Assembly: GCA_025642075.2 (NCBI GenBank)
Contig: JAODUO010001795.1
Span: 7,501 to 71,500, forward strand
DNA length: 64,000 nucleotides
Reading direction: 5' to 3'
Source of the DNA: Ridgeia piscesae
Lineage: Eukaryota > Annelida > Polychaeta > Sabellida > Siboglinidae
Both the position numbers and the translations under genes were made by a program. The stretch's first letter is position 1. Each line of letters begins with the position of its first letter. A model generated the notes under the pieces. That model saw only the letters and a list, made by a program, of their open reading frames with translations. It had not been told where the DNA came from and ran no database searches. Below, one piece after another: positions 22,083-34,386 of this stretch.

Positions 22083-25000
22083 GAAATGGTAGGACCTCCA
22101 TCCATCGTGCCCCTTAATACAAACCTATTGTATAAACGTTTAGCAAAAATCTGAAGTTTTTGTGAAATTAGAATATCCACCACTATAGTATATTGGCTAT
22201 TATAACTTCCTAAATATTATTCCTTTATTCAACCTCCGCTGTCAAAGAAGAAATAATTATTACATATTCATATATACATGCACATGTATATAAAAGACAC
22301 ACAGTGAAGAATAAAATCTCTAATAAAATAAAAAGCAAAGATACATGCATGCAGTATAATAGATAAAACTCAGTGTGTTATATTGTCAGGAAAAAAAAGT
22401 CTAATATATATTACAATGCAGTGTTAAGAGCTAGATGAATTAAAACATGTTGATGTGAATATGGCTTGTTAAAATTATCTGTATAAAATGTGTCTAATTG
22501 ATCCATGACCATTGTTTTGGCACACTAGTTTTGCATATGAATTATGAATTAAAAGTTCGCTTAATGGGTGACTCGCCCATAGATACCACCCTATCCAGCA
22601 GGGTCCCAGGTTCTGCTACACCATAAATAATAAAATGAGACAACAAATGCTGCATCAGTCAAAGCGCTGGATTTTCTACTTTAAATATTCTATTGCATGA
22701 GGATAACACATTTCTATTTATAATATCTTCGACTTTGTTTTATTGTACATGTGTAGTGCTTTAAGTAAAGATGTATTGTGTGATCGTTTACTTAATCCAA
22801 AACTTTGTTTAATAATCCTATATATAAAACCTGTTTATTTCATGCAAATATTGCTAAATTGTTATAAGAGAAATTGGTAATCCTTTACTTAAATGGCCCA
22901 AACTAGATTCATCCTGCTGATTCTAATGTTCCAAACATATGCTAAACCCACAGTTGAACCCAGAGGAGTGCCTGCATATCCAACAAATGCTGCTACTATT
23001 TAGACCAATTAAATAAGATTGCTGAAAAAAATCACCATCCCATTTGATGAAAATGCTGTGATTTATATCATCATATGTGGGCATATTCCAGTGAAAAAGA
23101 GCTATATCCCTTGGAAGTCACAGCACTTATTGTATTGGTCAGGCACGAGAAGCAGAGGAAATGGTGTATTAAAGGACACATTATTGCAAGACTTCATGCA
23201 GATGACAGTCATTGGGTGATGGTTAATGACCCACTGACAAGAATTAGCATAGGGCTTAGCATAATCTAGTTCTATACAGCCTTAGGCTATCCGCATGAAT
23301 GTAGACTATCTGACTATATGTATATTCTGAAACTCTGCATAATTATGGTCAGGTATTGTGTAGACGCTGCTTCGTTTGTCTAATGTAAGTTACTCATGCA
23401 GTGTGACCATTTCTTTTTTCTATAATCCACTGCTTTTATTGATGAACGGTGAATTAGGTGGATTGAATATTAAGTAGGCTTTATATGGAGTTTCAAGGAT
23501 CATCTTCATTGATTGGTTTCACACTTGTACACTCACTGCCTACCCTAAGTACACTTTGTGTGAATGGCAATTGACAAGGATTAATCACTAATTAACCACC
23601 CTGCTTAGACCACTTGTTCCTGAGTACTCAGACTAACAGAGTTAAATGAGTCAATTACACACCAATCAATGGTAGTCCATGACATGAAGAAAGCACAACA
23701 GAATTGGTGATTTTTATAACAGAATTACATTTATTTTTAGTCAGGCAAAAATAAAAATATCACAAGTCAAATAAGTTATTTGTTTCAATTTTATTTGAAA
23801 AAATTAGTTAATTTGATTGTTGTTATATCAAATATATGTTGATGTGATGACCCATGACTCGTTGTGATGACTGTCATCTCTCCGTTTCTTGTAGAATTGT
23901 AGGTGATGATGATGGAGGGGAACTTTTCAATCCTGATGAATACGACACGTACAAGAAAAAGGTTTTGCCCATGGTGAGACAGTGCACTGTTAATTCGCCA
24001 GTTTAATTTGGTAAATACTGGTACTTGTATCATAGGAAAGTAAACCATCTCATATTTCCTTCTAAAAATGATTATTTCACACACAATGATTCAAGAACAG
24101 CCCAAATATTCTTAACCCCCAGGATTTTAATGAAATCTGGCACATGCCTATTGTGCAATTGACTTAATCCAAATGTTTTAGCTGTTTTAAAAGACCAAAC
24201 CAGAACTTGGGCACCACTGGGGCCAAAGTTATATCTATAATGTAAGTTACAATGTAACACAATTTTTTTGTATTTTTATTAATATGCAATAACTCTAATA
24301 AATAATAAACATGTAGTTAATTCACTAGTGTGAAATTTGGCTTAGCTAATTTTCACAACATGCCAAGTAATACTGGTTTATTTCATATGGAATAAGACTA
24401 AATTATTCTTATGATTAAATGTTGTTATAAAACACACTCGTGCAGGTCACGAGAGAGCATCTGAATATCTTGTTCCGCAGTGGTCTTAACCAGGTTAATG
24501 AAATATTACAAACAAGTGAAACAACATCAAATGTAAATAGTGAAACAGGCCTATGTTGACCTTGCAGTATTAGTTCAAAATAAGCCTAATACAGCAAGCT
24601 AAAATGAAATCTGTCACAAACTCAGTGGATATTGTCAGTGGTAAATCGAATGTTTATGGAAATGCAGGCTTATGTTCAGTTTGAAAGCTGATCTTTTTCT
24701 ATTATATTAATTGTCATAACTTACCTGTTGTATTACCTCTTAAACATTATGTTCCATAGATTTGCCATCTTTTGTATTATATTGTATTACTTGTGGCTGT
24801 AGAGACTGAAGAATCGTCTCTTCACCAGTTGGACAAATTCATCTGGTATGGACTGTAAGCAGATAGGCCCAGAAACACCCTGTTTCTGTCAACATCGGTG
24901 AGTATTTTCCCATTGTAAAAGCATTGTCTGTGTCTATTTCTGCTGGCCAGTCAGTTGAATGTCTGGTCCGATCATGGTCCGTCCGTCCGTCCGTCCGTCC

Positions 25001-25996
25001 GTCCGTCCGTCCGTCCGTCCGTCCGTCCGTCCGTCCGTCCGTCCGTCCGTCCGTCCGTCCGTCCGTCCGTCCGTCCGTCCGTCCGTCCGTCCGTCCGTCC
25101 GTCCGTCCGTCCGTCCGTCCGTCCGTCCGTCCGTCCGTCCGTCCGTCCGTCCGTCCGTCCGTCCGTCCGTCCGTGCGTCCGTGCGTCCGTGCGTCCGTCC
25201 GTCCGTCCGTCCGTCCGTCCGTCCGTCCGTCCGTCCGTCCGTCCGTCCGTCCACCAATGCCTGTATGTTGTATTTCAGATATTCATGATAGGTACACTGT
25301 ACACAGATTCATATCTTGCTATTGACTAACATTAGAGCTGCACTGTGCGTGGGCAGGTTGTGTAGGAGTGGACAGACACTGGCAGTTTGCTGTTGCTACA
25401 CGTCTGTTACTGTGATGTCTGTCACTAAGCTGGATCTATTCAACATTAAAGACAGTCAGTGACTAACCATTCACCACTTGTTTGATAACATCTAATACAT
25501 GACAGGCGTGTTTAAATACATAACAAAACATTCCTTGATCCCAAAAATTATATGCTTTTATTTGCACAAGAATGTGTATGTTGTCACTTACATGGGGCAT
25601 TTAATATACCTGTATCATGTGCAGTAAACTTTATGTACTCCGCAAATATTTTTGGCTCATGAGAATTATATCTGATATGAGATAAGTACTAAACATGCAA
25701 CTGCAATTATTGTAAAGAACTTAGGCACTGGGTTATGTGCAGAGATAGTTATGTTGGCTGGTTATGTCATCCCGTACCATATGGACTTTCAGATACCAGG
25801 TGTCATAATGATGTTGTTTGAGCTACACAGGGAACTAGTGTCAGTGCAAGTGACCAGATTATGCTGCTGGTTGAAGAGCAATAAAAATAATGTTGAAGCA
25901 CTTCTACTTGCATTATACGATCCCTGTGTGTTCATGTATGTATAACATTTAAGGTAACTTGTTTGAATATACCAAGAATATATAGATGACTATGTG

Positions 25997-26066
<70 letters not shown>

Positions 26067-26845
26067 CTAAATGCTGCACAGGAGACCGCCATATATTTTT
26101 ATGTAACTGATTTTCCCATTATGTCTAATTGGAACATTGTCTGTAATACAAATACACACCACATACTACAATATTGTTATGATATTGTAATAAATAACAT
26201 ATATACAAAACAATCGGTCTCCTTAAAACCTATATGCTTAGATGCCGCGTACGGGAGACCAGTGTGTAATTGGAAGTTAGTTATACTTATTTGCAGTGGT
26301 ATATATTGAATGCCGACCTGGTATATCCAAAACCCAATACAATGATAACAATAACAACGTAAATATATATGCAGATACACAAATTGACAGTGCCACATTT
26401 GACAAATGTACAACGAATGGCTAGGAGATCCGTCAAATATTTGTTTTATTATTGAGTATATATATTTATTAAAATTAACACATCAAACAAGCATATAGTA
26501 CACTGAGCACGGATCACTAACCCCTCAGTCAATATATAGCAACACGTTTAAACTATAAGCACTTCTCTGCCGGGGTCCCGTACGCGGCGCCTTATGCACA
26601 TAAATATGACTGCAATAAATGTGCTCAAAACCAATTGAAATATGCAATAAAGTTTATAATAATTGCATAAGTTAATTCCTTTATATCTAAACTATCTCTA
26701 CTAACAAGGATAATCATTAAATAAAATGCATTAGTTATGCAATCACACATTAAAACTTTAAGGAGATCGGTTCCGGTCTCCATAAAACAGCGGTCTCCCG
26801 TACGCAATGCTATATGCATAACTGGTCTCCCGTACGTGGTATTTA

Positions 26846-26881
<36 letters not shown>

Positions 26882-27162
26882 TTGTGTGAATTTTGGCAGT
26901 TACAAGCAGCACAAGACTGACTTTGAGACGGTTCCTGAGGAGAGACCCATCTCACTGCCCTGTCAGGTGAGGGGGTGTCACTGCACCTCCTACCACTACA
27001 TCCCCCTTATGGGGGGCACGGGCATCAGGTGCAAGTGTAAGCACCCAGCAGAGGAACACTCGGAGAAGGCCCCTTATCGCTGCAAGAAGTGTGAGTGCTA
27101 CACACACACACGCGCGCACACACGCACGCACGCACACTCACACACACGCACACACGCACGCA

Positions 27163-27212
<50 letters not shown>

Positions 27213-30200
27213 AACACGCACACGCAAGAACATTTTGAATTAGCTATTGGTCCAACATTATACAAGTTAACAATCTGAGGAGACACCTTTAAATGTTGAC
27301 CTTGTTTCTGCACAGCAACCTGTCGGTGAGGACTCGCCTTTAAATGTTGACCTTGTTTCTGCACAGCAATCTGTCGGTGAGGACTCGCCTTTAAATGTTG
27401 ACCTTGTTTCTGCACAGCAATCTGTCATTGAGGAGACACCTTTAAATGTTGACCTTGTTTCTGTTCAGCGGTGTGCCAGAGCTGTGCAGGGTTCCGCAGC
27501 AGCTACACGTGTGGCTGTGGGTCGCCGTACAACGACCACGAGATGATTGTGGAGACACAGGAGGAGAGGGAGGCTCGCGGACACCCCGTTGGGATGGCCA
27601 CCCCCTACCAGGCCATGGGAGGTCTCACAGGCTACAGCTCCCTGGCAGAGGGCTACATGCGTCTCGATCCCAGTGGCAGGGGTAAGTGGCGGCATGAATG
27701 TCTGTTCGCCACAGAAGAAGTAGGCTCATTGGTGGACTAGAACCTTTTACGTTAAATTTTTTAATTGGACCTTAATAGTGGTGATTAATATTATTACGAT
27801 GAGACGTCATGATTTACAGTTGTTTTATAAATAGGAATACTCATCTGTGCTATGTACAACTGACAGTGTATGTTACTCAAATGATATGTATTTAAATTAT
27901 TATATGCATAATATGTTTCTTGTGAAGATAAACCTGTAGTTTTTGTTTGTGGCAGTGTTCCACTGATGCCGGTCCTCGTGTAATCTATGACATTCCTACC
28001 CATGTGTGCTCCATTAGTGCATCTTTGTATCAGAGTTTTTAAATGGGAGATTATTTCTCATGACACAGGAGCACCATCTGAGGAGTTTCTGAAGCAGGAG
28101 ATAACATCGAGTGATCATGCGTTCCTGCGGGGGGCAGTGCCGTCCATCCAAGCTCACCGCCGCGCCATCAAAGGTCAGTGTCCAGTCAGGGTGGTCTTGT
28201 AGAGGTCAGCGTGATGTGTCCGGCCACAGCTGACACTGGTATTAAGTCGATTAGGCTAATTTTATACGTTAGCTATAAATGGTTGTCCATCAATATAATT
28301 AATTGCATGCATTTTTTAACACACACAGATTAAAAACCAATAGAAAGTCTACTGGTCAGTGTCAGTTTATAGACCTGATTTGTTAAAATGTGCTTGAATT
28401 TTTACATAAAATAAAAAACTGCTCTGAAATATTTCAAAAATATAAAGCTAATAAATGATCAGTGGTTCAAAAATGTAGAACATTTTATTTATATTTTTGC
28501 AACTTAATAACACTTGTTTTACTGGCCAGTAACAGGTCTGAGTCAGTGTACTGTAGGCTTCTTGTGTGCATGGACACCACAGTCGTTGTCTGTAGGTATT
28601 TCTTGTTATGCTAGTGACCACTTGCACTGTCACAGGGTGAACATTACAAGCAGTGACACTGTCACAGGGTGAACATTACAAGCAGTTACATTGCCACATC
28701 ATGAACATTACAAGCAGTTACATTGCCACATCATGAACATTACAAGCAGTTACATTGCCACAGGGTGAACATTACAAGCAGTTACACTGTCACAGGGTGA
28801 ACATTACAAGCAGTTACATTGCCACATCATGAACATTACAAGCAGTTACATTGCCTCATCATCGACATTACAAGCAGTTACATTGCCACATCATGAACAT
28901 TACAAGCAGTTACATTGCCACATCATCGACATTACAAGCAGTTACATTGCCACATCATGAACATTACAAGCAGTTACATTGCCACATCATGAACATTACA
29001 AGCAGTTACATTGCCACATCATGAACATTACAAGCAGTTACATTGCCACATCATGAACATTACAAGCAGTTACATTGCCACAGGGTGAACATTACAAGTA
29101 GTTATTATTATCCATACAAAGAACAAGTTGCATATTATCAATGTAATTACAATAAATGTTCACTTTTACAGATTTAATCAAATGTAAAATGGTTTTGTAA
29201 TGTTATCAAACATGGCCCAAAGTGTGCATGTGTCCAAGGTCGTATTGGTGGAGCCGGGGGTCATTTAAAGAAGATAGTAATGTTAAACATGCTTTAATAT
29301 TGTAATAGAAATCAAGGGTTTTAATTCTGTGTAGTTTTACATGATGGTTATTCCATAAGTAGTAAGCACACATGATGTGTAATAAATATCAAACAGTCTC
29401 ATGAATCAGAGACTATTCTATAGTCCGTAACCAGCAAGCAGCATAGTACCACATATATCATTAAACTGCACTATTTATCATGTATTACCTCCATCACTAG
29501 TGACCTTTGGCATTTTCGATCCCACAGATTACGGCCGTCTGGATGAAGACATGGCTGAACGAATGTCGTCACTGAGGAAACCGAATGAATCGGAGATGGA
29601 CTTCTACGAGAGGCGGTACCAGGAGAGGGTAGGTACGAGTAGGTGACCATCTGCCCACTTAATTGTCTGTAGTTAGACCCCACTGGCCAGAGTGGTTCAC
29701 AGACAAATACTGGAACTGAAGCTTACTCAGTTGCCACACCAAGTCTGGAATTCACTTCCTTTAGCATGAAATTAGAAGGAAATATAGTTTCATTTTGTAG
29801 GGGTTAAAACATATTTTTTATGCTATCCTTTCACTTTCACCAATCTGTTGACAACTCGCACATCGTGTCTGATGAGATCAATAATTTGGATATAAGAAGT
29901 CATTATTATTATATTATTATCATATGATCTGTGAGTTTGTAGACTTTGTGGGCAGCTAGAATACTAAATGACAGTGTGTGTTTGTTTAATTCCCTCACTC
30001 ACATCTGTTTCACAGAACCCGTCAGTCTACGTATACAGTGTGTCTGTTCACACGGGAACATTATTGTTATTTATAAATATTATCATTACGAATGTTCAGC
30101 TGATTGTCTGGTCACAACAGTCAATTCACATCATCAAACCCACTAAATGAAAGTGATAAATATGATTTCTGTTGATTTGAATTATTGTTAGGTAAATCTT

Positions 30201-30868
30201 GTTCAGTATTTGTGTTTATATTTAAATGCCTTGTATCAGCAGCATTCTCACTGGCTAATGTGCACAGACTCTTTGCCTGTTACACATTCGTCCACCATAT
30301 TGAAAAGTCACAAATGGTTGTTCTTGTGCAGTAAAGCACAGCGCACTGATCTGGTTTATGAACAAAGGTTCCTTGGGCCTGACAGAAATTCCAGGAGACT
30401 TGGGAACCATTGCTGTTAATAAAGGTTGTTCGGCAAGGTTTAACTTCATCCAACAATTGTTATGTTCAGAAAAGCAAAATAGGTATATAAATTTAACATT
30501 CTCAAATCATATTAGCTTGCATAATGTTGTACAAATGGTGATCACCTTGTGATTTCTCAGAAAATAAAACATTTTGTTATCTGATAACATACACAGTTTG
30601 GCTACTCTTTCTTTCTTCCAAATAAAGATGTTATCACAGTTTTGTCGATTTAGTGACATCAAGCCGTGGTTTTGTCAATAAAGAGTTTATGTTTATTCAG
30701 CTGAAGGCGGAGAAGTCTGGCGCCCGAGCCATTCAGCCGAGACCAGGCGCACTGACGTCAAAGAGACCTACACCAGGTGGCAGCACCAGCAGTCGTGTTG
30801 CATCAGGCATGCGAGCGCCATCTGGCAGAACAATTGCTGGAAAGGGGCGTGGAGTACCGAGGTCGTAG
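21534..30868 (+). CDS. FAM221A: FAM221A-like protein, whole gene (8 coding exons, 342 aa)
   Basis: Eight exons join in one frame with GT-AG junctions: 21534-21610, 23895-23973, 24803-24897, 26900-27090, 27469-27681, 28069-28173, 29528-29628 and 30701-30868. The product matches FAM221A along its length: AAAVDAYLEYRR, IVGDDDGGELF, NRLFTSW, GMDCK-IGPETPCFC-HR-KQHKTD, LPCQV-GC-C, IRCKCKH-AEEHS, YTCGCG, PYQAMGGLTGYSSLAEGYMR and FYERRYQER. The middle (about residues 65-175) is Cys/His-rich with many CxC and CxxC pairs, suggesting metal binding. The C-terminal 55 residues are basic, Ser/Thr/Pro-rich and little conserved. It is about 40 residues longer than the human protein. The function is not well defined. 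The gene is head-to-head with TMEM60 and tail-to-tail with PEPCK. Confidence 0.95.
21620..21650. repeat. Perfect 15-bp inverted repeat just inside intron 1
   Basis: Arms of 15 bp (left arm TGGCCTTAGCCTATA) are separated by one base and begin 10 bases after the exon 1 donor. Related GGCTTAG/CTAAGCC words continue to about 21780. In RNA this could form a strong hairpin beside the 5' splice site. Confidence 0.85.
22021..22080. repeat. (CA)n microsatellite in FAM221A intron 1
   Basis: About 30 uninterrupted CA units. Confidence 0.97.
22081..23894 (+). other. Rest of FAM221A intron 1
   Basis: This is AT-rich intronic sequence with no supported gene or array. Short open frames at 23.0-23.3 kb are not conserved. 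Confidence 0.6.
23895..23973 (+). CDS. FAM221A: FAM221A exon 2
   Basis: It encodes (R)IVGDDDGGELFNPDEYDTY and then KKKVLPM between CTTGTAG and GTGAGA. It ends in phase 0. Confidence 0.93.
23974..24802 (+). other. FAM221A intron 2
   Basis: This is an AT-rich intron without recognisable features. Confidence 0.7.
24803..24897 (+). CDS. FAM221A: FAM221A exon 3
   Basis: It encodes RLKNRLFTSWTNSSGMDCKQ and then IGPETPCFCQH(R). The acceptor is GGCTGTAG and the donor GTGAGT. The CFC-H motif begins the Cys/His-rich module. Confidence 0.95.
24976..25252. repeat. (GTCC)n tetranucleotide tract in FAM221A intron 3
   Basis: About 69 units of the 4-bp repeat, with a few GTGC interruptions near 25172-25196, start some 80 bp after exon 3. 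The Val-Arg-Pro-Ser frames it opens are not genes. Confidence 0.97.
25986..26062. repeat. (AT)n microsatellite, left flank of an inverted-end element
   Basis: An AT tract directly precedes the segment with inverted ends at 26063-26845. A second AT tract lies on its other side. Confidence 0.95.
26063..26845. repeat. Putative (AT)n-flanked element with terminal inverted repeats
   Basis: The left end (GGCTAAATGCTGCACAGGAG near 26065) is an imperfect inverted complement of the right end (GTCTCCCGTACGTGGTATTT near 26826). GTACGGGAGACC recurs inside in both orientations at about 26249, 26573 and 26793. It has no coding capacity. Tight bracketing by (AT)n on both sides suggests insertion into, or carriage of, a TA microsatellite. 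It ends only about 50 bp upstream of exon 4. Confidence 0.6.
26850..26878. repeat. (AT)n microsatellite, right flank of the inverted-end element
   Basis: A short AT tract ends 21 bp before the exon 4 acceptor, so it lies in the polypyrimidine/branch-point zone. Confidence 0.9.
26900..27090 (+). CDS. FAM221A: FAM221A exon 4 (Cys/His-rich)
   Basis: It encodes (R)YKQHKTDFETVPEERPISL, then PCQVRGCHCTSYHYIPL and IRCKCKHPAEEHSEKAPYRC. It carries most of the Cys/His pairs of the protein. The acceptor is TTTGGCAG and the donor GTGAGT; it ends in phase 1. Confidence 0.96.
27098..27232. repeat. (CA)n-type microsatellite in FAM221A intron 4
   Basis: CA repeats with GC and AA interruptions begin a few bases after the exon 4 donor. 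Confidence 0.93.
27274..27468 (+). repeat. 51-bp tandem repeat duplicating the exon 5 splice acceptor
   Basis: CCTTTAAATG occurs at 27286, 27337, 27388 and 27439, an exact 51-bp period. Each unit carries TGACCTTGTTTCTGCACAG, a good 3' splice site. The last unit (TTCTGTTCAG) is the acceptor actually needed for exon 5. Using an upstream copy would run into an in-frame TGA within five codons of each. Confidence 0.9.
27469..27681 (+). CDS. FAM221A: FAM221A exon 5
   Basis: It encodes (S)VCQSCAGFRSSYTCGCG, then HEMIVETQEEREARGHPVGM and PYQAMGGLTGYSSLAEGYMR. This is the most conserved block of the family. The donor is GTAAGT; it ends in phase 1. Confidence 0.96.
27682..28068 (+). other. FAM221A intron 5
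   Basis: This is an AT-rich intron with no notable content. Confidence 0.7.
28069..28173 (+). CDS. FAM221A: FAM221A exon 6
   Basis: It encodes (G)APSEEFLKQEITSSDHAFLR and then GAVPSIQAHRRAIK. The PS-EFL and D-FL spacing matches the family. It is bounded by GACACAG and GTCAGT. Confidence 0.92.
28640..29103. repeat. 32-bp tandem array in FAM221A intron 6
   Basis: About 14 units built of CAGTTACATTGCCACATCAT and GAACATTACAAG, with a CAGGGTG variant replacing CATCATG in some. Confidence 0.95.
29528..29628 (+). CDS. FAM221A: FAM221A exon 7
   Basis: It encodes (D)YGRLDEDMAERMSSLRKP and then EMDFYERRYQER, the last matching the family motif near its C-terminus. The donor is GTAGGT; it ends in phase 0. 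Confidence 0.94.
29629..30700 (+). other. FAM221A intron 7
   Basis: This is AT-rich, and short overlapping open frames on both strands show no conservation pattern. Confidence 0.6.
30701..30868 (+). CDS. FAM221A: FAM221A exon 8 (terminal)
   Basis: It encodes LKAEKSGARAIQPRPGALTS and a Ser/Thr/Arg-rich tail ending GKGRGVPRS, with TAG at 30866-30868. The acceptor is TTTATTCAG. The tail is not conserved, so the exact terminal exon rests on frame continuity and a good acceptor. Confidence 0.88.
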   Translation: MKAEKSGARAIQPRPGALTSKRPTPGGSTSSRVASGMRAPSGRTIAGKGRGVPRS

Positions 30869-32560
30869 TGTCATGACCTCTGGGAATGTGTGGAGCAATT
30901 TCATCCGTTGTTAGGTAATATTATTTCGCAGTCAAAATGTCTTTTTCCCTCTCATTTTGATCACTAAAGGCAATGCTGATGACATTGTTACTTCTAGATA
31001 GTTGTACAGAAGTGATTCTGCAGAGTGTTGTCACATACAGTCTTCAGAAAAGCCACCTACAATTCGCAGCACATCAGTGTGTGACACACTGTGGAGTAAC
31101 TACCATATCACTCAGTATCTCGTGATTAACACGAAAATTGCCAATGGCGATCGAAATATCACGTGAGGAAAAAAGGTTGGTTACACATAAATGCGAAATA
31201 AGCAAATATTACTCTTTTGAACCATCTAGTTTCAAGAATCTCTTCACCCGTTTATTCAGTGTTCTTTGCTTTGTGATGTTTTTAAAATATATTTTGGTTA
31301 CTGTAGTTTTGTATGTTTTTGCTGTTCTAGAAATTCTATTTTATTTTTAAACAGTTTATATTAATAATTAGCGCTTCATTGGCCTTAGTTTTATATTTTT
31401 TAATTTTGTCTACCTCTGTGAGGATATTCATGTTGAAAGCAGTGTGACAGAGAGTTTATGCAATCTACTTCAAGCATATCACATGTAGGATGTTTCAGTG
31501 ACTATTCTGATAAGTTACACATTATTTTCATGTACACTGCCATGTGAACAGTAATTTTTAAACATTTAAAAAAAGACAAAGTTCATATATCGTATGCATC
31601 AAACAAAGGTTTTACCACTAGTTATTTATCTGCACTAATTAGAGAACTAGTTTTTGATGTCTGATTGCCATGAAGAAATCTCATCAATATTAGTTGTGCC
31701 GTAGTTGCTTCTAAAAATGGTGTCTGTGATATTGTTGACATTTCATATTCATTTTCACAGGTTAATAAGCACATGAGAGGTTGTTATTTTGTGATGTTAT
31801 AAGATACTGTTGTGTTTACAAGGCCTTTTATTTATTGCACAAGCACAATGAGTTTGCCTACAAATTGCAAATTAATTAATGCTGGAAATAAATGATCCTA
31901 TCAGAATTGTTTTACCTTCATTTGCTGGCACTGTGGTCGGAATGTGCACATACCACTCTCAAAACATTTGACTGATGCTGATGTAAACAGACCGATGTAA
32001 TTACAGTCTGATTGATGCCAATGTAATGTGCAAGGTGCTGTTGTACTTCAACCAATGCAGTTATATATGGACCGACACACTTGTAATCTAGTCTAACTGA
32101 TGGTGGTTTTTTAAACATTATGTTCTTATAATAATAATTCATATTTAGAAATATTAAATGTATTACAATGTTTGCAGTTTAAATGTTTCCACCAAACATG
32201 TTCAAATGATAAGCCACCCAGTTTCAAAACAAGCTTTCGTGGCAATAATGCCGAGGCAAACCATGTTAACTACGGTATCTTGTTCACTGTTCCTGTATTC
32301 TAGACAGCAGACGACCTGTTACAAAGTTCCCTTTAAGAATAGAGCATTTCTGTTTCATTAAACATTGGATCGCTAACCACAAATGTGAAGCGTCTCCTCT
32401 CTGGGACAACACCAATACCCCAGTGTTGGTTAATAAGTATGCAAAACAACAGATTTGTTTATATACATTATTGTATGCTCTTACTGCTTAATATAGCAAT
32501 GTATTTGTTCTACAATAGTTAAATGGTTTTCCTAATAAACTTGGCTATTATTTCCCCAGG
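30869..32560 (+). other. Probable FAM221A 3' UTR and downstream region
   Basis: AATAAA hexamers at 31887-31892 and at about 32533 are candidate poly(A) signals. Open frames here are short and AT-driven. Confidence 0.4.
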
Positions 32561-34198
32561 AGCCCGGCCCCAGATACACGAAAAACATTATTTGGTAGCG
32601 AATGCATCAAACATAGGACAAGTTAGCAGTATAAGGGACTTTAAGGAACTCGTGTTTTAGGCTGAAAAAGCAATTCTGAAAACCAATCTAAACATTTCAG
32701 ATATCAGGTTGAGATTGTAGAATTGAGTTCGTTCCATTTGATGTGTCTGTTTGTGCTAAACTCACTTTCAGGAACAAAAGGTTGTTGAACTGTTGAAGGG
32801 TATTTGAAAAACACAACTAGTCAAATAATAAGTTGTGTAGAGTTTTTGTGTTTAATTGGTTCAGCGGGTGTAACTGTCTAAGTAGAGCATGTCGGCCACT
32901 CGAACCTAAAAACAACAAACGCATTTTTCACTCCCTAATATTTATTCGACAGAAGGCTGGCTACACGACCAGTTCCTTACACATGGTCACATGATGCGTC
33001 ATGTGTCAGTCATGTGACAAGTTGGACTAGGACCATCACAAACAATTCACTGCTGCCATTACCCCTTTGCTGCTAACAACACTGCAGCGACAGTAGTCGA
33101 GGAGAGTTTTTGCAACATTACATCAAAGCAGAATTAACTTACAGCCTTTCTATCTTAAACAGTGCCACTCATGGTTAGAAAAACAACATTGAAAAAATCG
33201 CAGAAGGGACGTTTTTGCAGCCTGTTCGTATGTAACACAACAGTTCGACTCGGGCCTCCATGGCGTCACCTTTAAGCAGTTATAACAGAAACAAAACAGT
33301 TGGAAGCACAGAGTAAAGAATAATAAGTTGACTTTTTAACATAGCAGTCTTGTAACACCTATATCCCCAGTAACTAGCATAAATGCTTGTAACAGTTAAA
33401 TGCAGTAATCATTCGTAAACAAAGCCACATCACACACTGCACACTTTAAGTTAGTAATGTCTGAAGTTGCATAGTCTGTATGTGAGTACCGAGTACCGTG
33501 CATGGAAGTGCAGGACAAATGTGTTTATTTCAGAACTTGAACAAAGCACCATAATGGTATAACTTGCGATCATGGATACATGAACAAACATCACATCACC
33601 AAAAATGCACATAGTGTTGTAACTTGATTATGTTGACCAGGAAATACCAGAAAAATTAACTCAGTAACAACGGTTTCTACCTCCCTACACCCAACACTTC
33701 AGTGTGTGGTTATCATGGGCTAAATTCTCTACCAGCGAGTTAATCCGTTAAAAACATTACAAAAGAACAACTATTTACTCTTACTGAATTGGTGGCATCG
33801 GCCAACATGCTGTGTCGTTTCCTCAGAAGGTTTTGTCTAATCAGAGAAGTCACGCACAGTTCGCTGGGTTCCTGCTGTCTATGTGGACACGGTCACTCTG
33901 CGAGAAGTGCCGACAAACTGAAGCTACCAGTGGCAGACGCGATGAGACAAAGTTCTACGCTATGTCACGCTGCATCTAGAACTACGCCGTAGATGATTAA
34001 CAATGTAGGCGCTATAACACAGCATCAATAGTCCCACGTCCACACAACCGGGTCACGATGCGATGAAACACTGGTCTGTCACACCCACCCGTATAATTCC
34101 TAACACTTCGACAGACTAATCTCAACAAACAAAGTTATCCACTTCACTGTGTCGACCGCGTTCCACACCAGGTGGTGCTGACCAACTGGTGGCGCCAC
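32561..34198 (-). other. Probable PEPCK 3' UTR and convergent intergenic region
   Basis: Read on the - strand this follows the PEPCK stop. A candidate AATAAA (TTTATT on +) lies at about 32940. No other gene is supported; a 67-codon frame at 33789-33992 has no recognisable homology. Confidence 0.4.
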
Positions 34199-34386
34199 CT
34201 ACATCTTCTTGATGCGCTCCTCCTGCTCATTGAGCTCCTGTCGGAGACGCGGCGGCAGGTCATCGCCGACCTCCGTGTCCAGGAACTCAATCGTCTCGCG
34301 GATGTCGCTCTGCCAGTAGTCCTTTGGCAGTGTGAACATCTCGTCCCAGTTCACCTTATCCTCGATCCCGGTCAGGTCGATCGACC
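34199..34386 (-). CDS. PCK1: PEPCK exon 12 (terminal)
   Basis: It encodes (G)[39 protein letters not shown] and ends RIKKM-stop (TAG at 34199-34201 on the - strand). It forms the C-terminal helices. Confidence 0.96.

Noticed and set aside
24924..25325. Open frames of VRPS and GRTD repeats
   Set aside because: They are translations of the 4-bp GTCC tract within FAM221A intron 3.
32860..32915. tRNA-like B-box (AGGTTCGAGT on the - strand)
   Set aside because: No A box or cloverleaf can be formed in the right order.
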